Notes under the pieces: generated by a model | What the model saw: only the letters and a program-made list of their open reading frames with translations | Databases searched by the model: none | Told to the model about the DNA's origin: nothing | Translations under genes and position numbers: made by a program | Shown: positions 6,928 to 15,428 of the stretch, in pieces | Layout: each line of letters starts with the position of its first letter | Numbering within the stretch: position 1 is the stretch's first letter | Assembly (NCBI GenBank): GCA_014879535.1 | Contig: JACSRX010000049.1 | Coordinates: 1-57,641 of the forward strand | Direction: 5' to 3' | From: Chthoniobacterales bacterium | GTDB lineage: Bacteria; Verrucomicrobiota; Verrucomicrobiia; Chthoniobacterales; JACTMZ01 | Length of the DNA stretch: 57,641 nucleotides

Positions 6928-9608
6928 TGCGTGGGATCGGGAGTCGCTTGTAGAGAAGGAGATACAGTCACGTTCGTGCTGATCAGATACCAAGGTCCGT
7001 TGGTGTCGCGGCGGCCAGCTAGGCTATATTTCAACCCAGCGGGCGCGGAAATTGGTGAACCGAGGATTTCCGCAAAGACCTGCTTGATTTCCTTGGAGAG
7101 TTCAGATGCCCGTAGCCTAACGATACCCGAGTCTGTTGAGAACAATCCCTCCACCTTCGGAAGATCATTCAACCAAGTCTTGGAGCTTGCTAGAGCATTC
7201 TTGTTGCTTGGCTTTGCCCCGCCACCTGCGCGAGAATCTACGGCCTTTTCAGCATAAAGCTTCGCCCCTCTCCAGTTAGCCTTGTCAGCCTCGATTTGGG
7301 CAAACTTTCTGAAGTCGCCAAAAGTTTCATCCTTACTGCTTGCTTTCGGAGGGTCAGGAAACTCACTGATTTTGTCGAGATAAGCATGGAGCAGCGTTGC
7401 AACATACTCGTTGGCGCTCTTTTGATCGGCTATGGCTGCCGGTTCGGCCACCGACTTTGGAGGAGAGCCGTCCAACACTATTTGAAGATCTGTCACGACC
7501 TTCTGCACGCGATCGCGCAGAGCGGTTAGCTCGGTGTTCGCCACGCCCACTTCATCGCGGCTCGCTTTATTCTCCGCTCTTGCGAGGATCACGTTGATGC
7601 TGGCCTTTGCGGCTTGCGCATCAAGACTCCCGTCATTTGACAAACCGAAGTTGATACTTTGCAGTTCCTTGAAACTTTGCTCGTCGATCACTGTTGAATC
7701 TAGCGCTCTGGTGGCCGCATCGATGATTGCGGACTTGGGCGGCTGCTCAGCACGAATCACAAATTGCGCTGCTTGCAATTGGCGTCCATTCTCGGATTTG
7801 GATTGGCCGATATCAAATGAGCCAAGAATTTGTTGAACCGGGGTCGGCCCTGAAGATCGGAGAACCAGCCCACCGTTCTCCGGCAGGATCGACAATCCAC
7901 TTTGCCGCAACGGATCCTCCGGGGGAACGATGTCTTGAAGGGGGCGATCTGATCTCTTCGGCAACACGCATACGATGGTTTCACCGTGGGGGGCATCAGG
8001 ATCGGACACGCGAACTACAATACCATCATGTTGTTCGATACTTATGGGAGATATGTCGGCCCCCTCTGTCTTGAAAACCACCACCTTGTTCCCATCTTTC
8101 CAGTATTCTTCCCCTTGAATCTTATTGGGTGCTCGCAAGTCCGCTCTGGTTCCATCCCTATTGATAGCCACCAATTGAAGCGAAGCCTTATCGGAGGTCG
8201 GCCACCTGAATGATTTCAGGTCTTCAGGAAATAGCCTGACGATCCGCCTTGGCGCTTTCACGCCTCCAGTCGGCGGAACAGACTCCGGCGCAGAATCATT
8301 GATCGACCCCGCCGATGCCGATGCATCGCTGGTTACGGGTCGATTGGAAAGTCCGTCGGCTGGTAGCTTGGACGGAAGAACCTGGGGCTTACTCCCGTCA
8401 ACGTATAAGGTCTGGTTTTCGCCGATGCCTGATGGAACGCCCCCTCCCTTCGAAGGAATATCCGTGTTCGCTCCCGTTGCGGATCGAATAGTATCGCGCT
8501 TCAAAGCGCCCTCTGACTCATCCTTCCCTCTAGCAACGACCGAAGTGCTAGGTTCAGGCATTGATGTCGTCTGTCCTGCATCCTCGCGGCTCGAACTGTG
8601 GATCAACAAGCCGACAGCGACGGCAATCAACACAACCAGCAGAGCGGCGATTGCGAGGGTCGCTGGCGTCACAATCGACCTGCGCGGCTTGGTTAATGTG
8701 GGTCGAGGGGGACAGGAGCTACCCTGAGGAAAACACAACTCCTGCTGCACCCGGGTAGATGTTGCTGATGCTGGGACATCGCTTGATGTTTCTACTGGTA
8801 AATTGATGTGCGGACTAGCCTGCCCCGGGCGGACTGGCGGTGGGCGATATTCCGCTAAGGGTTCCGTCGCAAAAGTGATGTGCTGCCTGCCGGTGCCCAC
8901 AATGCGGGGCAGAATCGGGGAATCTGCCGCCATGCCAATCCAACGAAACTCTGTAGGGTCGTCCGATGGCTGGAGGTTGGTCGTGAAGGTGATCCCCCAT
9001 CCGCTTCTGGCGCAACACGCTTGGGATTCCGCGAACAGCCAAAGAATCCAAGCATATTCTTGGGATTGATACTCTGCCGGGTATTCCAAGAGCATGCCCG
9101 CAGCGGTGTCTTTGCCGGCCAGAAGCCGGACGCGTCGCCAATCCCCCGTTGCATTCCCCCAATGCGGTCCTTCTGTATCCGCATGCAAACCCGTAGGTTG
9201 CCAGAGATCGCCATCACCGAGCCATCCAGCCGCCTCATCAAAGCTGCCAATCCAAGTGTATGCCAGCATGGCCCCGGCCGGGGTGATCCCACGCTTCTCG
9301 AGACCGCTCGCCTCCGCTTCCGAAAGCACCAAGTGCTCGGCTATATGGTTGGTGCGCCCGCTGTAGTCCGTGCCTGCATCCGCAATCCGCGATAGAAGGT
9401 GGAAGGCCCCCGCGCTACTGCGCACCACGCGATACGCAAAGACCACTCGATTCGAGTCAAACCCCGCTTGACGGCTGAACTGTGACGATCGCTCAGCGGC
9501 TTCAACAACAAGCGGGGGAATGTCCCGGTGCCTCGCTACGGTGCCAAATCCGGACCGGCCTGCCTGCAGCAGACGCGAGGCGCTTGTGTAAATCAGCCTC
9601 CACGCCAT
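6924..9608 (-). CDS. GAP1-like GTPase-associated protein with transmembrane helix
   Basis: An 894-residue protein. Residues 2-245 resemble the N-terminal domain of GTPase-associated protein 1 (GAP1-N type 2): an opening LIYTSASRLLQAGRSGFGTV, then YSGRTNHIAEHLVL near 82-95 and WGITFTTNLQPSDDPTEFRW near 204-223. A Pro/Ser linker and one membrane helix (about 313-337) follow, then about 550 residues that should lie outside the membrane and that I do not recognise. GAP1 proteins have been predicted by comparative genomics to work with TRAFAC GTPases in conflict systems. Here the GTPase gene ends just 5 bases upstream, in keeping with that. The family name is from memory of its motifs, not from a search. 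Confidence 0.7.
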   Translation of the reverse strand: MAWRLIYTSASRLLQAGRSGFGTVARHRDIPPLVVEAAERSSQFSRQAGFDSNRVVFAYRVVRSSAGAFHLLSRIADAGTDYSGRTNHIAEHLVLSEAEASGLEKRGITPAGAMLAYTWIGSFDEAAGWLGDGDLWQPTGLHADTEGPHWGNATGDWRRVRLLAGKDTAAGMLLEYPAEYQSQEYAWILWLFAESQACCARSGWGITFTTNLQPSDDPTEFRWIGMAADSPILPRIVGTGRQHITFATEPLAEYRPPPVRPGQASPHINLPVETSSDVPASATSTRVQQELCFPQGSSCPPRPTLTKPRRSIVTPATLAIAALLVVLIAVAVGLLIHSSSREDAGQTTSMPEPSTSVVARGKDESEGALKRDTIRSATGANTDIPSKGGGVPSGIGENQTLYVDGSKPQVLPSKLPADGLSNRPVTSDASASAGSINDSAPESVPPTGGVKAPRRIVRLFPEDLKSFRWPTSDKASLQLVAINRDGTRADLRAPNKIQGEEYWKDGNKVVVFKTEGADISPISIEQHDGIVVRVSDPDAPHGETIVCVLPKRSDRPLQDIVPPEDPLRQSGLSILPENGGLVLRSSGPTPVQQILGSFDIGQSKSENGRQLQAAQFVIRAEQPPKSAIIDAATRALDSTVIDEQSFKELQSINFGLSNDGSLDAQAAKASINVILARAENKASRDEVGVANTELTALRDRVQKVVTDLQIVLDGSPPKSVAEPAAIADQKSANEYVATLLHAYLDKISEFPDPPKASSKDETFGDFRKFAQIEADKANWRGAKLYAEKAVDSRAGGGAKPSNKNALASSKTWLNDLPKVEGLFSTDSGIVRLRASELSKEIKQVFAEILGSPISAPAGLKYSLAGRRDTNGPWYLISTNVTVSPSLQATPDPTQ

Positions 9609-9613
9609 GGCTG

Positions 9614-11401
9614 TTAATTTGCGGCGCCCTCCGGCACGAGGTGGGGCTCAATTTTCGACAGCAACCAGAGCACGGGAATTTCCACAAGTATGGGCTCAAT
9701 CTTCGATGGGTCAGGACCGAGAATTGGAACACCGTTGGCATCGCGTCCAAGAACCTCGGGCGAGCACCCGAATGAGCTCACAGGAAAGTATTTCACTTGG
9801 TGCGACATTGCCTCGGCGCTTGCGACGATTTGCGGACAGATGTCTATGAGCAGATCCCTCACCAGGGTGGAATTCTCGTCGATCGCTTTGGTATCCAGAC
9901 AGCCATCAAGGATGGGATACGAAAGGTCGTCGCGCTCGATCAACTCACCCCATACATCCAATTTGCCCACCACCACCGCCAGCGGCGTGTTCAACTTCTC
10001 ACGCCCATCAAGGCCAATGATCTTCTTCACCAGCACACGGGCCTCGGTGAGGATCGTGTCCTGAATATCGGCGTGTCCGACGACCTTCAGCTGGGGGTCA
10101 TGGTGTCCGTTCAAGCGGCGGCGGAACTCCTTGTTGTAAGCTGGATCGAACAGAAAAATGATTCCAGAGGACGCCGCGAGATGTTGGGTTCCGGGCTGCT
10201 TTGTTTGGTCAATGCCCGGCTGGAAGTGTTCCCCGGCGTTATCGTAAAAAATCAGCGCCCGCGCCTCGGAGGGGTTGTCGCGGGGCTGGATGTTGAAAAT
10301 GAACGGCTTCGGCAAGTAAACCTTGCGCCCATGTCGGGTAAGCTGCTCATACATGTCGCCCTCGAGATCGGTCTTTGCGAGACGAGCCTGTTCGGGTGTC
10401 GATGCGCCAAAGAGCGTATCCCTCATCATGGTTAGCGCAGCATTACTTGAAGGGTCCGCATCCACGAAAGCGGTGTTGAAATGCCGGAACATGGTCTTCT
10501 GAAACATCTGGGTGAAGACCGAGAGGAAGTAGGATTTCCCAGAGGTCGGCGCTCCGACGATGGAGACGATATGATGCTTCAGCTCGACAAAATCAGGCGG
10601 GAGCTTCCGATGGCAGTGCGGGCAGGCGATGTCCATCGTGGGAATCCCCATCGGGTCAAGAGCCACTCCATTGTCAGAGAATCTCGTGGCCCAAAACCTC
10701 TTCATTTCACCCTCCCCGAGCAGAGCGTCGCCTTTCAGCTTTTCATGCACTGCCACGTGTTTGACGTCGCCCGGATCGAACTTCAACCAACAGGTGGGAC
10801 AAGTCAGAGAACCATGCTCGCCTGTGAGAATTTCCTGCTCCGGCTCTGGTGGCTTTGCCACAGGGGTTCCCAACTCGGAATCACCGGGAAGTGACAAAGC
10901 CGCGAAAATGTCACGAACGGATTCGGTGTAGAAACCGGTGGTCGTTCCGCTCAAATACGCGATGCTCTCGAATTCCCGCTCATGTTTAGGAATTTGACTG
11001 GCAACCCGCTCAGGAGGAAACGGACCCACGTTTGCGCCCGTCGGAACGTGCTGGATCAGCCATTCGCCCACCCGGATACGCGAACACCACGAGGCTGGAT
11101 CTTTCGTCAGGCGCAATACGAACAATTTGTGGCCGAGAATCAGGGAATGATCTTTGTCCCTTTCGACTTCTGAGGCGCTTACCAAATTCCCATTGAAGAA
11201 GATCGTATTCGAGCCCAAGCACCTGATCCAGACTTTGGCATTAACCAAAGCGATCTCACAATGGCGCCCTTGCACCGGTTCCTCCACCACCAAATCGCAC
11301 GCGGGATCTGACCCGATGATGAAAGGCCACTTCCCAGCAACCACTCGCTCTCCCGTGAAACAATCAAACGCGGCCAGTTGGAGTTTTGCAGCAAGACTCA
11401 T
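9614..11401 (-). CDS. FHA domain-zinc ribbon-GTPase (double-GTPase-like)
   Basis: A 595-residue soluble protein and first gene of the operon. Residues 1-100 are an FHA phosphopeptide-binding domain (IIGSDPACDLVV, QGRHCEI, SNTIFFNGN). Residues about 113-140 look GYF-like (GANVGPFPPERV). A split zinc ribbon follows: CPTC at 201-204 and CPHC at 260-263. The P-loop GTPase domain has G1 GAPTSGKS at 283-290, a G3-like DNAG at 387-390 and G4 GKLD at 479-482. This arrangement fits TRAFAC-clade 'double-GTPase 2' proteins linked to GAP1 partners. The frame is open to a TTG at 11488, but the ATG at 11401 sits just before the FHA fold and is preferred. I infer that phospho-signal binding gates the GTPase. 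Confidence 0.78.
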   Translation of the reverse strand: MSLAAKLQLAAFDCFTGERVVAGKWPFIIGSDPACDLVVEEPVQGRHCEIALVNAKVWIRCLGSNTIFFNGNLVSASEVERDKDHSLILGHKLFVLRLTKDPASWCSRIRVGEWLIQHVPTGANVGPFPPERVASQIPKHEREFESIAYLSGTTTGFYTESVRDIFAALSLPGDSELGTPVAKPPEPEQEILTGEHGSLTCPTCWLKFDPGDVKHVAVHEKLKGDALLGEGEMKRFWATRFSDNGVALDPMGIPTMDIACPHCHRKLPPDFVELKHHIVSIVGAPTSGKSYFLSVFTQMFQKTMFRHFNTAFVDADPSSNAALTMMRDTLFGASTPEQARLAKTDLEGDMYEQLTRHGRKVYLPKPFIFNIQPRDNPSEARALIFYDNAGEHFQPGIDQTKQPGTQHLAASSGIIFLFDPAYNKEFRRRLNGHHDPQLKVVGHADIQDTILTEARVLVKKIIGLDGREKLNTPLAVVVGKLDVWGELIERDDLSYPILDGCLDTKAIDENSTLVRDLLIDICPQIVASAEAMSHQVKYFPVSSFGCSPEVLGRDANGVPILGPDPSKIEPILVEIPVLWLLSKIEPHLVPEGAAN

Positions 11402-11694
11402 GGCGACTATCACATGATATTCACGCGGCAGTTTGAGCCAGCAACGAACCCGGACAAGTCGGCGGTATGCCCCGAAACTGGTGCCCAATTCAACAAATTA
11501 AATCTACGCATGCAGGGCAAGCGAAGGGCTGGCAGCATGCGTCAATATTGGTAACGGCGGCGCGGAATTATCAAGACTCATTTGCCTTCGTTTTGAGAAC
11601 CGCGTTGCTCATGCGTAGCCAGACGCGGTTAGTAGCCTCATTCATGGTCGAAACGATGCGTTGTCCACAGGCCCTGCCAGCGTATGATTCCTGT
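11402..11694. other. Divergent intergenic region upstream of the GTPase operon
   Basis: This 293-base gap separates the minus-strand operon from the plus-strand small-protein run and should hold promoters for both. An AT-rich block lies at 11490-11512 (CAACAAATTAAATC). I could not find a convincing -35/-10 pair by eye and see no coding sequence that can be defended. Confidence 0.4.
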
Positions 11695-11910
11695 GTGAGC
11701 GTCGAGGAAATCAAGAAAGGGTTGGCATCGCTCTCGGAGCCCGAACAGAGCGAGGTCACCGCCTTTCTTTTCCACCTTCGCCATCTGCACGACGCCGATT
11801 ATCGAAATCGTGGGAATGAAACACTGTCGGACAAGGACTCATCACACTGGCTCATACCGGAAGATTTCGAGGAACAGAGCAACCCAGACCCGGAATCAAA
11901 ATCCCGATGA
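11695..11910 (+). CDS. Small antitoxin-like hypothetical protein
   Basis: The product is 71 residues from the GTG at 11695; an in-frame ATG at 11644 would add 17 residues that look non-coding. The sequence begins SVEEIKKGLASLSEPEQSEV and ends in a charged, Asp/Glu-rich tail. It resembles short proteins annotated as addiction-module antitoxin components in related bacteria (an EEIK...L..LS..EQ.E... helix, then DPSHWLTPEEF-like text, here SSHWLIPEDFEE). No toxin gene is next to it: the following gene is a four-helix membrane protein that overlaps in an ATGA. The antitoxin role is therefore weak. Confidence 0.5.
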   Translation: MSVEEIKKGLASLSEPEQSEVTAFLFHLRHLHDADYRNRGNETLSDKDSSHWLIPEDFEEQSNPDPESKSR

Positions 11911-12311
11911 ACCTCCCCGAGCAACTCCGCCTCCTGGGCATCTTCCACTACATCGTCGGAGGCATGCATGCGTTGTTCGGATGCATCGGAATCTTCCATC
12001 TCGTGATCGGCATCATCTTCATGGTGAATCCGCAGGCGTTCGACGGACCGTCCCAAGATGCGCCGCCGATGTGGTTCGGCGCCCTGTTCGCGGCGGTGGG
12101 CGGCTCGATCATCCTTTTCGGATGGACGGTGGGCTTCCTCACGATCCTCTCGGGACGCTTCATCGCCCGGCGCGTCCACAGGACCTACAGCATCGTGATG
12201 GGAGGCATCAACTGCGCCCTCTTCCCGTTCGGAACCGTCCTGGGCGTCTTCGACATGATCATCCTCACCAAGGACGAGACCAAGGCCCTCTACCAAACTG
12301 CACAGTCGTGA
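11907..12311 (+). CDS. Four-helix membrane protein, function unknown
   Basis: A 134-residue protein, nearly all membrane. Hydrophobic segments lie near residues 8-40, 57-82 and 97-118, likely four helices with short loops, plus a charged tail (ILTKDETKALY). I recognise no enzymatic motif. The ATG overlaps the previous stop (ATGA) and its own stop overlaps the GTG start of the next gene, so the three genes at 11695-12598 probably form one translationally coupled unit. Function unknown. Confidence 0.7.
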   Translation: MNLPEQLRLLGIFHYIVGGMHALFGCIGIFHLVIGIIFMVNPQAFDGPSQDAPPMWFGALFAAVGGSIILFGWTVGFLTILSGRFIARRVHRTYSIVMGGINCALFPFGTVLGVFDMIILTKDETKALYQTAQS

Positions 12312-12598
12312 TCAGAACAGCCGTCGGATTTTTCTTCGTGATTCTCCTCGGGGCGCTCGTTTCCTCGTTCCTCGGGGGCGTCTTCGCATGGATCATCGCA
12401 ACCATTTCCCCGGAGTTTGTCCGCGGACTCTTTTCCCTCTCGCAGGACACGCATTCCGTCTCCCGCTATGCCTTCACGGTCGGAATGATCTGGGGGCTCT
12501 TCATCGGGGCCGCCGTCTCCGGTTTTGCCTGCGGCCTTTCCACCGTCCTGAAGCTCATCCGGCTCCGGATCGAACACACCTCGCGGAAAAGCGACTGA
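12308..12598 (+). CDS. Small membrane protein, function unknown
   Basis: A 96-residue protein starting at the GTG at 12308, which overlaps the preceding stop (GTGA). Two strong membrane helices lie at about residues 6-32 (GFFFVILLGALVSSFLGGVF) and 54-82, with a basic C-terminus. I do not recognise the family. The gene follows directly after another small membrane protein; the two may form a complex. Confidence 0.62.
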   Translation: MIRTAVGFFFVILLGALVSSFLGGVFAWIIATISPEFVRGLFSLSQDTHSVSRYAFTVGMIWGLFIGAAVSGFACGLSTVLKLIRLRIEHTSRKSD

Positions 12599-12628
12599 TG
12601 AAGCGGCGCTTCCTTTCTCGCGCCGCTG

Positions 12629-13681
12629 ATGGCAGGCGTTAGCCAAGCAGATTGTGCCATGCCTGCCGCCACGGACGCCCCCAAAAGCAAAATCGTCCGG
12701 TGGCTGCGTCCGCGCTGCGTGACGATTGCCTGGGTGATCGTGCTCTGCGCGGTGCTCGGTGAGCTTGGGCGGTTTCATTGGGCCTTGGATTTGTTCTCCC
12801 ACTTCCGGTTGCAGTATTCGGCCGGACTGCTGGTTCTCATCGTCGCATTCTGCATGTTGCGGCGATGGAAGGCGGCGGCCTTGGTGCTTGCCGCCTTGGT
12901 CTGGATGCTCTGGCCCATCGCCCCGTATTGGCTTCCACAGCCTCCCCCTGCCTCCTCCCCGGAAGGCCTGCGCCTGCTTTCCTTCAACGTTCACACCGCG
13001 AACGAAAGGAAATCCGACATTGCCGCCGCCATCCGCAAATCGGGGGCGGACATGGTTGCGCTCTACGAGGTGGATCCCGGGTGGGTGCAAGCCTTGGAGG
13101 GCTTGGCCCCTGAATACCGCATCACCGCGGCCGACCCCCGCGAGGACAATTTCGGCATCGTGCTCCTGAGCCGCAACGTGGAGCACACCGCGCAGATTCG
13201 GGATCTCGGTCCGGCGGGCGTCCCGTCGATCCTCGTCCAGTCCACGGATCCCCGCTTCCGCGGAACGCTTGTCTTCACGCATCCGGTCCCGCCGGTCGGC
13301 CGGGAGGGATCGGAGCTGCGGAACAGCCAACTTGAAGCCGTTGCGGAATTCGTCCGGCAAACCGGGACCGGAAACATCTTGGTCGCCGGGGACCTCAATG
13401 CGACGCCGTGGTCGAGTGCGCTGAACCCGCTCTGGGCGGCCGGATTGCGCGACCTCCGCAAGGGATTCGGAATCTCCCCGACATGGATGCGTGGCATGCC
13501 ATGGATTTCCATTCCCATCGATCATGTGCTCGGCGGACCCGAGGTCGAGGTGCATGCCTTTGAACTCCTCCCCGAAGAAGGCTCCGACCACACGGCGATC
13601 TCGGCCACCATCAGCAACCGGAGCAAACCGGAGGATTCCACGGCCTCCACCGCAAGCCCGGAAGGCGGCCACGGCCTTTGA
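12629..13681 (+). CDS. Endonuclease/exonuclease/phosphatase (EEP) family membrane protein
   Basis: A 350-residue protein with three N-terminal membrane helices (about residues 30-110) and an extracytoplasmic EEP domain. Visible motifs are LLSFNVHTAN (N120), LYEVD (E147, metal ligand), VAGDLNATPWS, PIDHVL and the closing GSDHTAI, so the metal-dependent phosphodiesterase active site looks complete. This layout resembles YafD-type proteins, which may act on nucleic acid or phospholipid; the substrate cannot be told here. An alternative start is the ATG at 12659. It lies 30 bases after the preceding small membrane protein and may belong to the same unit. Confidence 0.85.
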   Translation: MAGVSQADCAMPAATDAPKSKIVRWLRPRCVTIAWVIVLCAVLGELGRFHWALDLFSHFRLQYSAGLLVLIVAFCMLRRWKAAALVLAALVWMLWPIAPYWLPQPPPASSPEGLRLLSFNVHTANERKSDIAAAIRKSGADMVALYEVDPGWVQALEGLAPEYRITAADPREDNFGIVLLSRNVEHTAQIRDLGPAGVPSILVQSTDPRFRGTLVFTHPVPPVGREGSELRNSQLEAVAEFVRQTGTGNILVAGDLNATPWSSALNPLWAAGLRDLRKGFGISPTWMRGMPWISIPIDHVLGGPEVEVHAFELLPEEGSDHTAISATISNRSKPEDSTASTASPEGGHGL

Positions 13682-13765
13682 GAAGGCCATGGACATGGCA
13701 GAGACTTCTCCCCCGCAAACTCTCGGGTAAAGTCCTTCCAGCCCACCTCAAGCAGGACATCCTCC

Positions 13766-13948
13766 ATGAGCATCCTCGAAATTCTCGCCGACGTCCTCCA
13801 CGTCCTTCTTCCGCTGCGCCCGGACAACGACCACTCCATCGTCGGCGAATCTCCGCTGGATCGCCGTATTTCCCGTTTTTGGAAAATTGCGGGCGTGGTT
13901 CTGGCTGTCTTGGTAGTCATTTTGGCCATCCGCGCATGGATGCCGTAA
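13766..13948 (+). CDS. Small single-pass membrane protein
   Basis: A 60-residue protein: an N-terminal amphipathic stretch, a charged middle (SPLDRRISRFWK), then one membrane helix at about residues 41-58 (IAGVVLAVLVVILAI). It lies 8 bases before the next signal-peptide gene in the same strand and spacing pattern, which supports its being real. Function unknown. Confidence 0.5.
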   Translation: MSILEILADVLHVLLPLRPDNDHSIVGESPLDRRISRFWKIAGVVLAVLVVILAIRAWMP

Positions 13949-13955
13949 CCACACC

Positions 13956-14504
13956 ATGAAACCCCTCCTCATCGCCTTGTTGTTGCTGGCATCCGCACTG
14001 TCATCGCACGCCGAACGCGACATCGCGCCCGTTTACCAACCACTGAGCCTTCTCGGCACCGAACTCGAAGCCAACCCCCTCGGCGCGGAGGAACCGATGG
14101 CCGCGGACATTTTCGCCACGCCCACCTTGGTGTCCTCGGCCTACCCCGAGGCGATCGTCCACGCCATCGGGCGACCCCATCGCTTCTACAACGCGCCGGA
14201 GGGTTTTCCGGAAGAGAGCAACCTGCTGGTCATGACCGGAGGCAAACTCGAAGCCGAGTGGGGCGAGGAGCGGCACAAGATCACGATCGACTTCTCGAAG
14301 GTGTCCATCGAGGAACATCTTGGCATCACCCTGCAGCAGCTCTGCGACCTGACCCTCCTGTGCCTCTCGAAGTCGCTCCAGCAGGGTTACTCGGACGGAA
14401 AAGCCTTCACGTTGGACTGGAAGCTGCCTTCCTCCGTAAAATTGAAACTGCCCTCGACGCTGACCATCAGCCCGGAAGCGACGGCTGGGCCTGAGACTCC
14501 GTGA
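13956..14504 (+). CDS. Secreted protein, function unknown
   Basis: A 182-residue protein with a clear Sec signal peptide (KPLLIALLLLASALSSHA, probable cleavage after residue 19). The mature part has no motif I recognise; it contains an acidic N-terminal region and a C-terminal beta-like segment (LPSSVKLKLPSTLTI). The ATG at 13956 is 8 bases after the previous stop, and its stop overlaps the GTG of the methyltransferase-like gene, suggesting co-translation. Likely periplasmic. Confidence 0.7.
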   Translation: MKPLLIALLLLASALSSHAERDIAPVYQPLSLLGTELEANPLGAEEPMAADIFATPTLVSSAYPEAIVHAIGRPHRFYNAPEGFPEESNLLVMTGGKLEAEWGEERHKITIDFSKVSIEEHLGITLQQLCDLTLLCLSKSLQQGYSDGKAFTLDWKLPSSVKLKLPSTLTISPEATAGPETP

Positions 14505-14995
14505 TCCTGCGCGCAACACTGGCCTTCCTGGCGCTGCCCGCGATGGTGGCGGGGCTGGTGCCATGGTTGATCTCGAAACTCCCCGGTCCCGGCCTGTTCC
14601 AATCCTCCTGCGGGACGATCCTGCTCGCCGCGGGTGCGGGCATCCTCCTTGTGTCGGCGATCTCCTTCCACCGGCGCGGCAAAGGCACGCTCGCCCCATG
14701 GGATCCCCCGAAGCATCTCGTCGTCGCGGACCTCTACCGCTTCAACAGGAACCCGATGTATGTGGGCGTGGCACTCACGAATCTCGGATGGGCCCTTTGC
14801 ACAGGCAATCCATGGAACTACGGCTACGCGATCCTCGTCCCTGTCGCCTTCCACCTCCGCGTGGTCCTTTATGAGGAAAAAGAAATGGCTCGATTGTTCG
14901 GTTCCGAATGGAATTCTTACCGCCACGCCGTTCCGAGGTGGGGTATCGCGCGCCACCCCTACACGCCGGACGGCACCGCGACAAACAAACCATGA
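14501..14995 (+). CDS. Isoprenylcysteine carboxyl methyltransferase-like (ICMT/PEMT) membrane protein
   Basis: A 164-residue inner-membrane protein with four hydrophobic segments and the SAM-binding signature of the bacterial ICMT/phospholipid methyltransferase group: FNRNPMYVGVALTNLGWAL, followed by FGSEWNSYRHAVPRW near the end. Bacterial members are often called 'isoprenylcysteine carboxylmethyltransferase family', although most bacterial substrates are unknown. The start is a GTG at 14501 that overlaps the preceding stop; the stop overlaps the ATG of the next lipoprotein gene. Confidence 0.8.
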   Translation: MILRATLAFLALPAMVAGLVPWLISKLPGPGLFQSSCGTILLAAGAGILLVSAISFHRRGKGTLAPWDPPKHLVVADLYRFNRNPMYVGVALTNLGWALCTGNPWNYGYAILVPVAFHLRVVLYEEKEMARLFGSEWNSYRHAVPRWGIARHPYTPDGTATNKP

Positions 14996-15423
14996 GACCG
15001 AACCTGCTCCGATTCCTGTTGCTCGCGGCAACAGCGATGCTCCTTTGTTCCTGCGATCAGGGCGCCATGCATGGACAGCGTCACCCCTTGGTCGGCGCGT
15101 GGCTCGCCACGGACGGAACGATCTTCCACTTCCGCAACGACGGGACGTTCCACGGCATTGATTTTCGCAAACGCGAAATCTGGGGAAATTGGGTGGTGTT
15201 GTCCGACTCCCGCATCGGGTTCCAAAGCCTCCTGCACGACTCGTTCTACGATCCGCAGTATGCGGTGATCCGGAAGGATGACCCCGATACCATGGACTAC
15301 ATCGTGACCGGCGGAACGCATTTCATCCCGGCCACCCGCATCGATCCCTCGAAAGCAGATGCCGCCATTGAACTGGTCATCCGTCCAAAACTGCACTTTC
15401 CCGACGAACCTGCAGCAGAATAA
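14992..15423 (+). CDS. Putative lipoprotein, function unknown
   Basis: A 143-residue protein starting at the ATG at 14992, which overlaps the stop of the methyltransferase-like gene. The N-terminus is a lipoprotein signal (LLLAATAMLLCSC) with the lipidated Cys near residue 20. The mature protein opens HPLVGAWLATDGTIFHFRND and continues as a small beta-rich domain of the kind seen in lipocalin-like 'activity plus background' proteins, but the family is not identified. Probably anchored in the periplasm. Confidence 0.7.
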   Translation: MRPNLLRFLLLAATAMLLCSCDQGAMHGQRHPLVGAWLATDGTIFHFRNDGTFHGIDFRKREIWGNWVVLSDSRIGFQSLLHDSFYDPQYAVIRKDDPDTMDYIVTGGTHFIPATRIDPSKADAAIELVIRPKLHFPDEPAAE

Positions 15424-15428
15424 ACGGG

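Noticed and set aside
1-11401. A canonical Zorya locus
   Set aside because: The ExbB-like subunit lacks the long ZorA tail, no OmpA-like peptidoglycan-binding domain is seen in the visible ExbD-like protein, and no ZorC, ZorD or ZorE is present. The system is motor-like but different.
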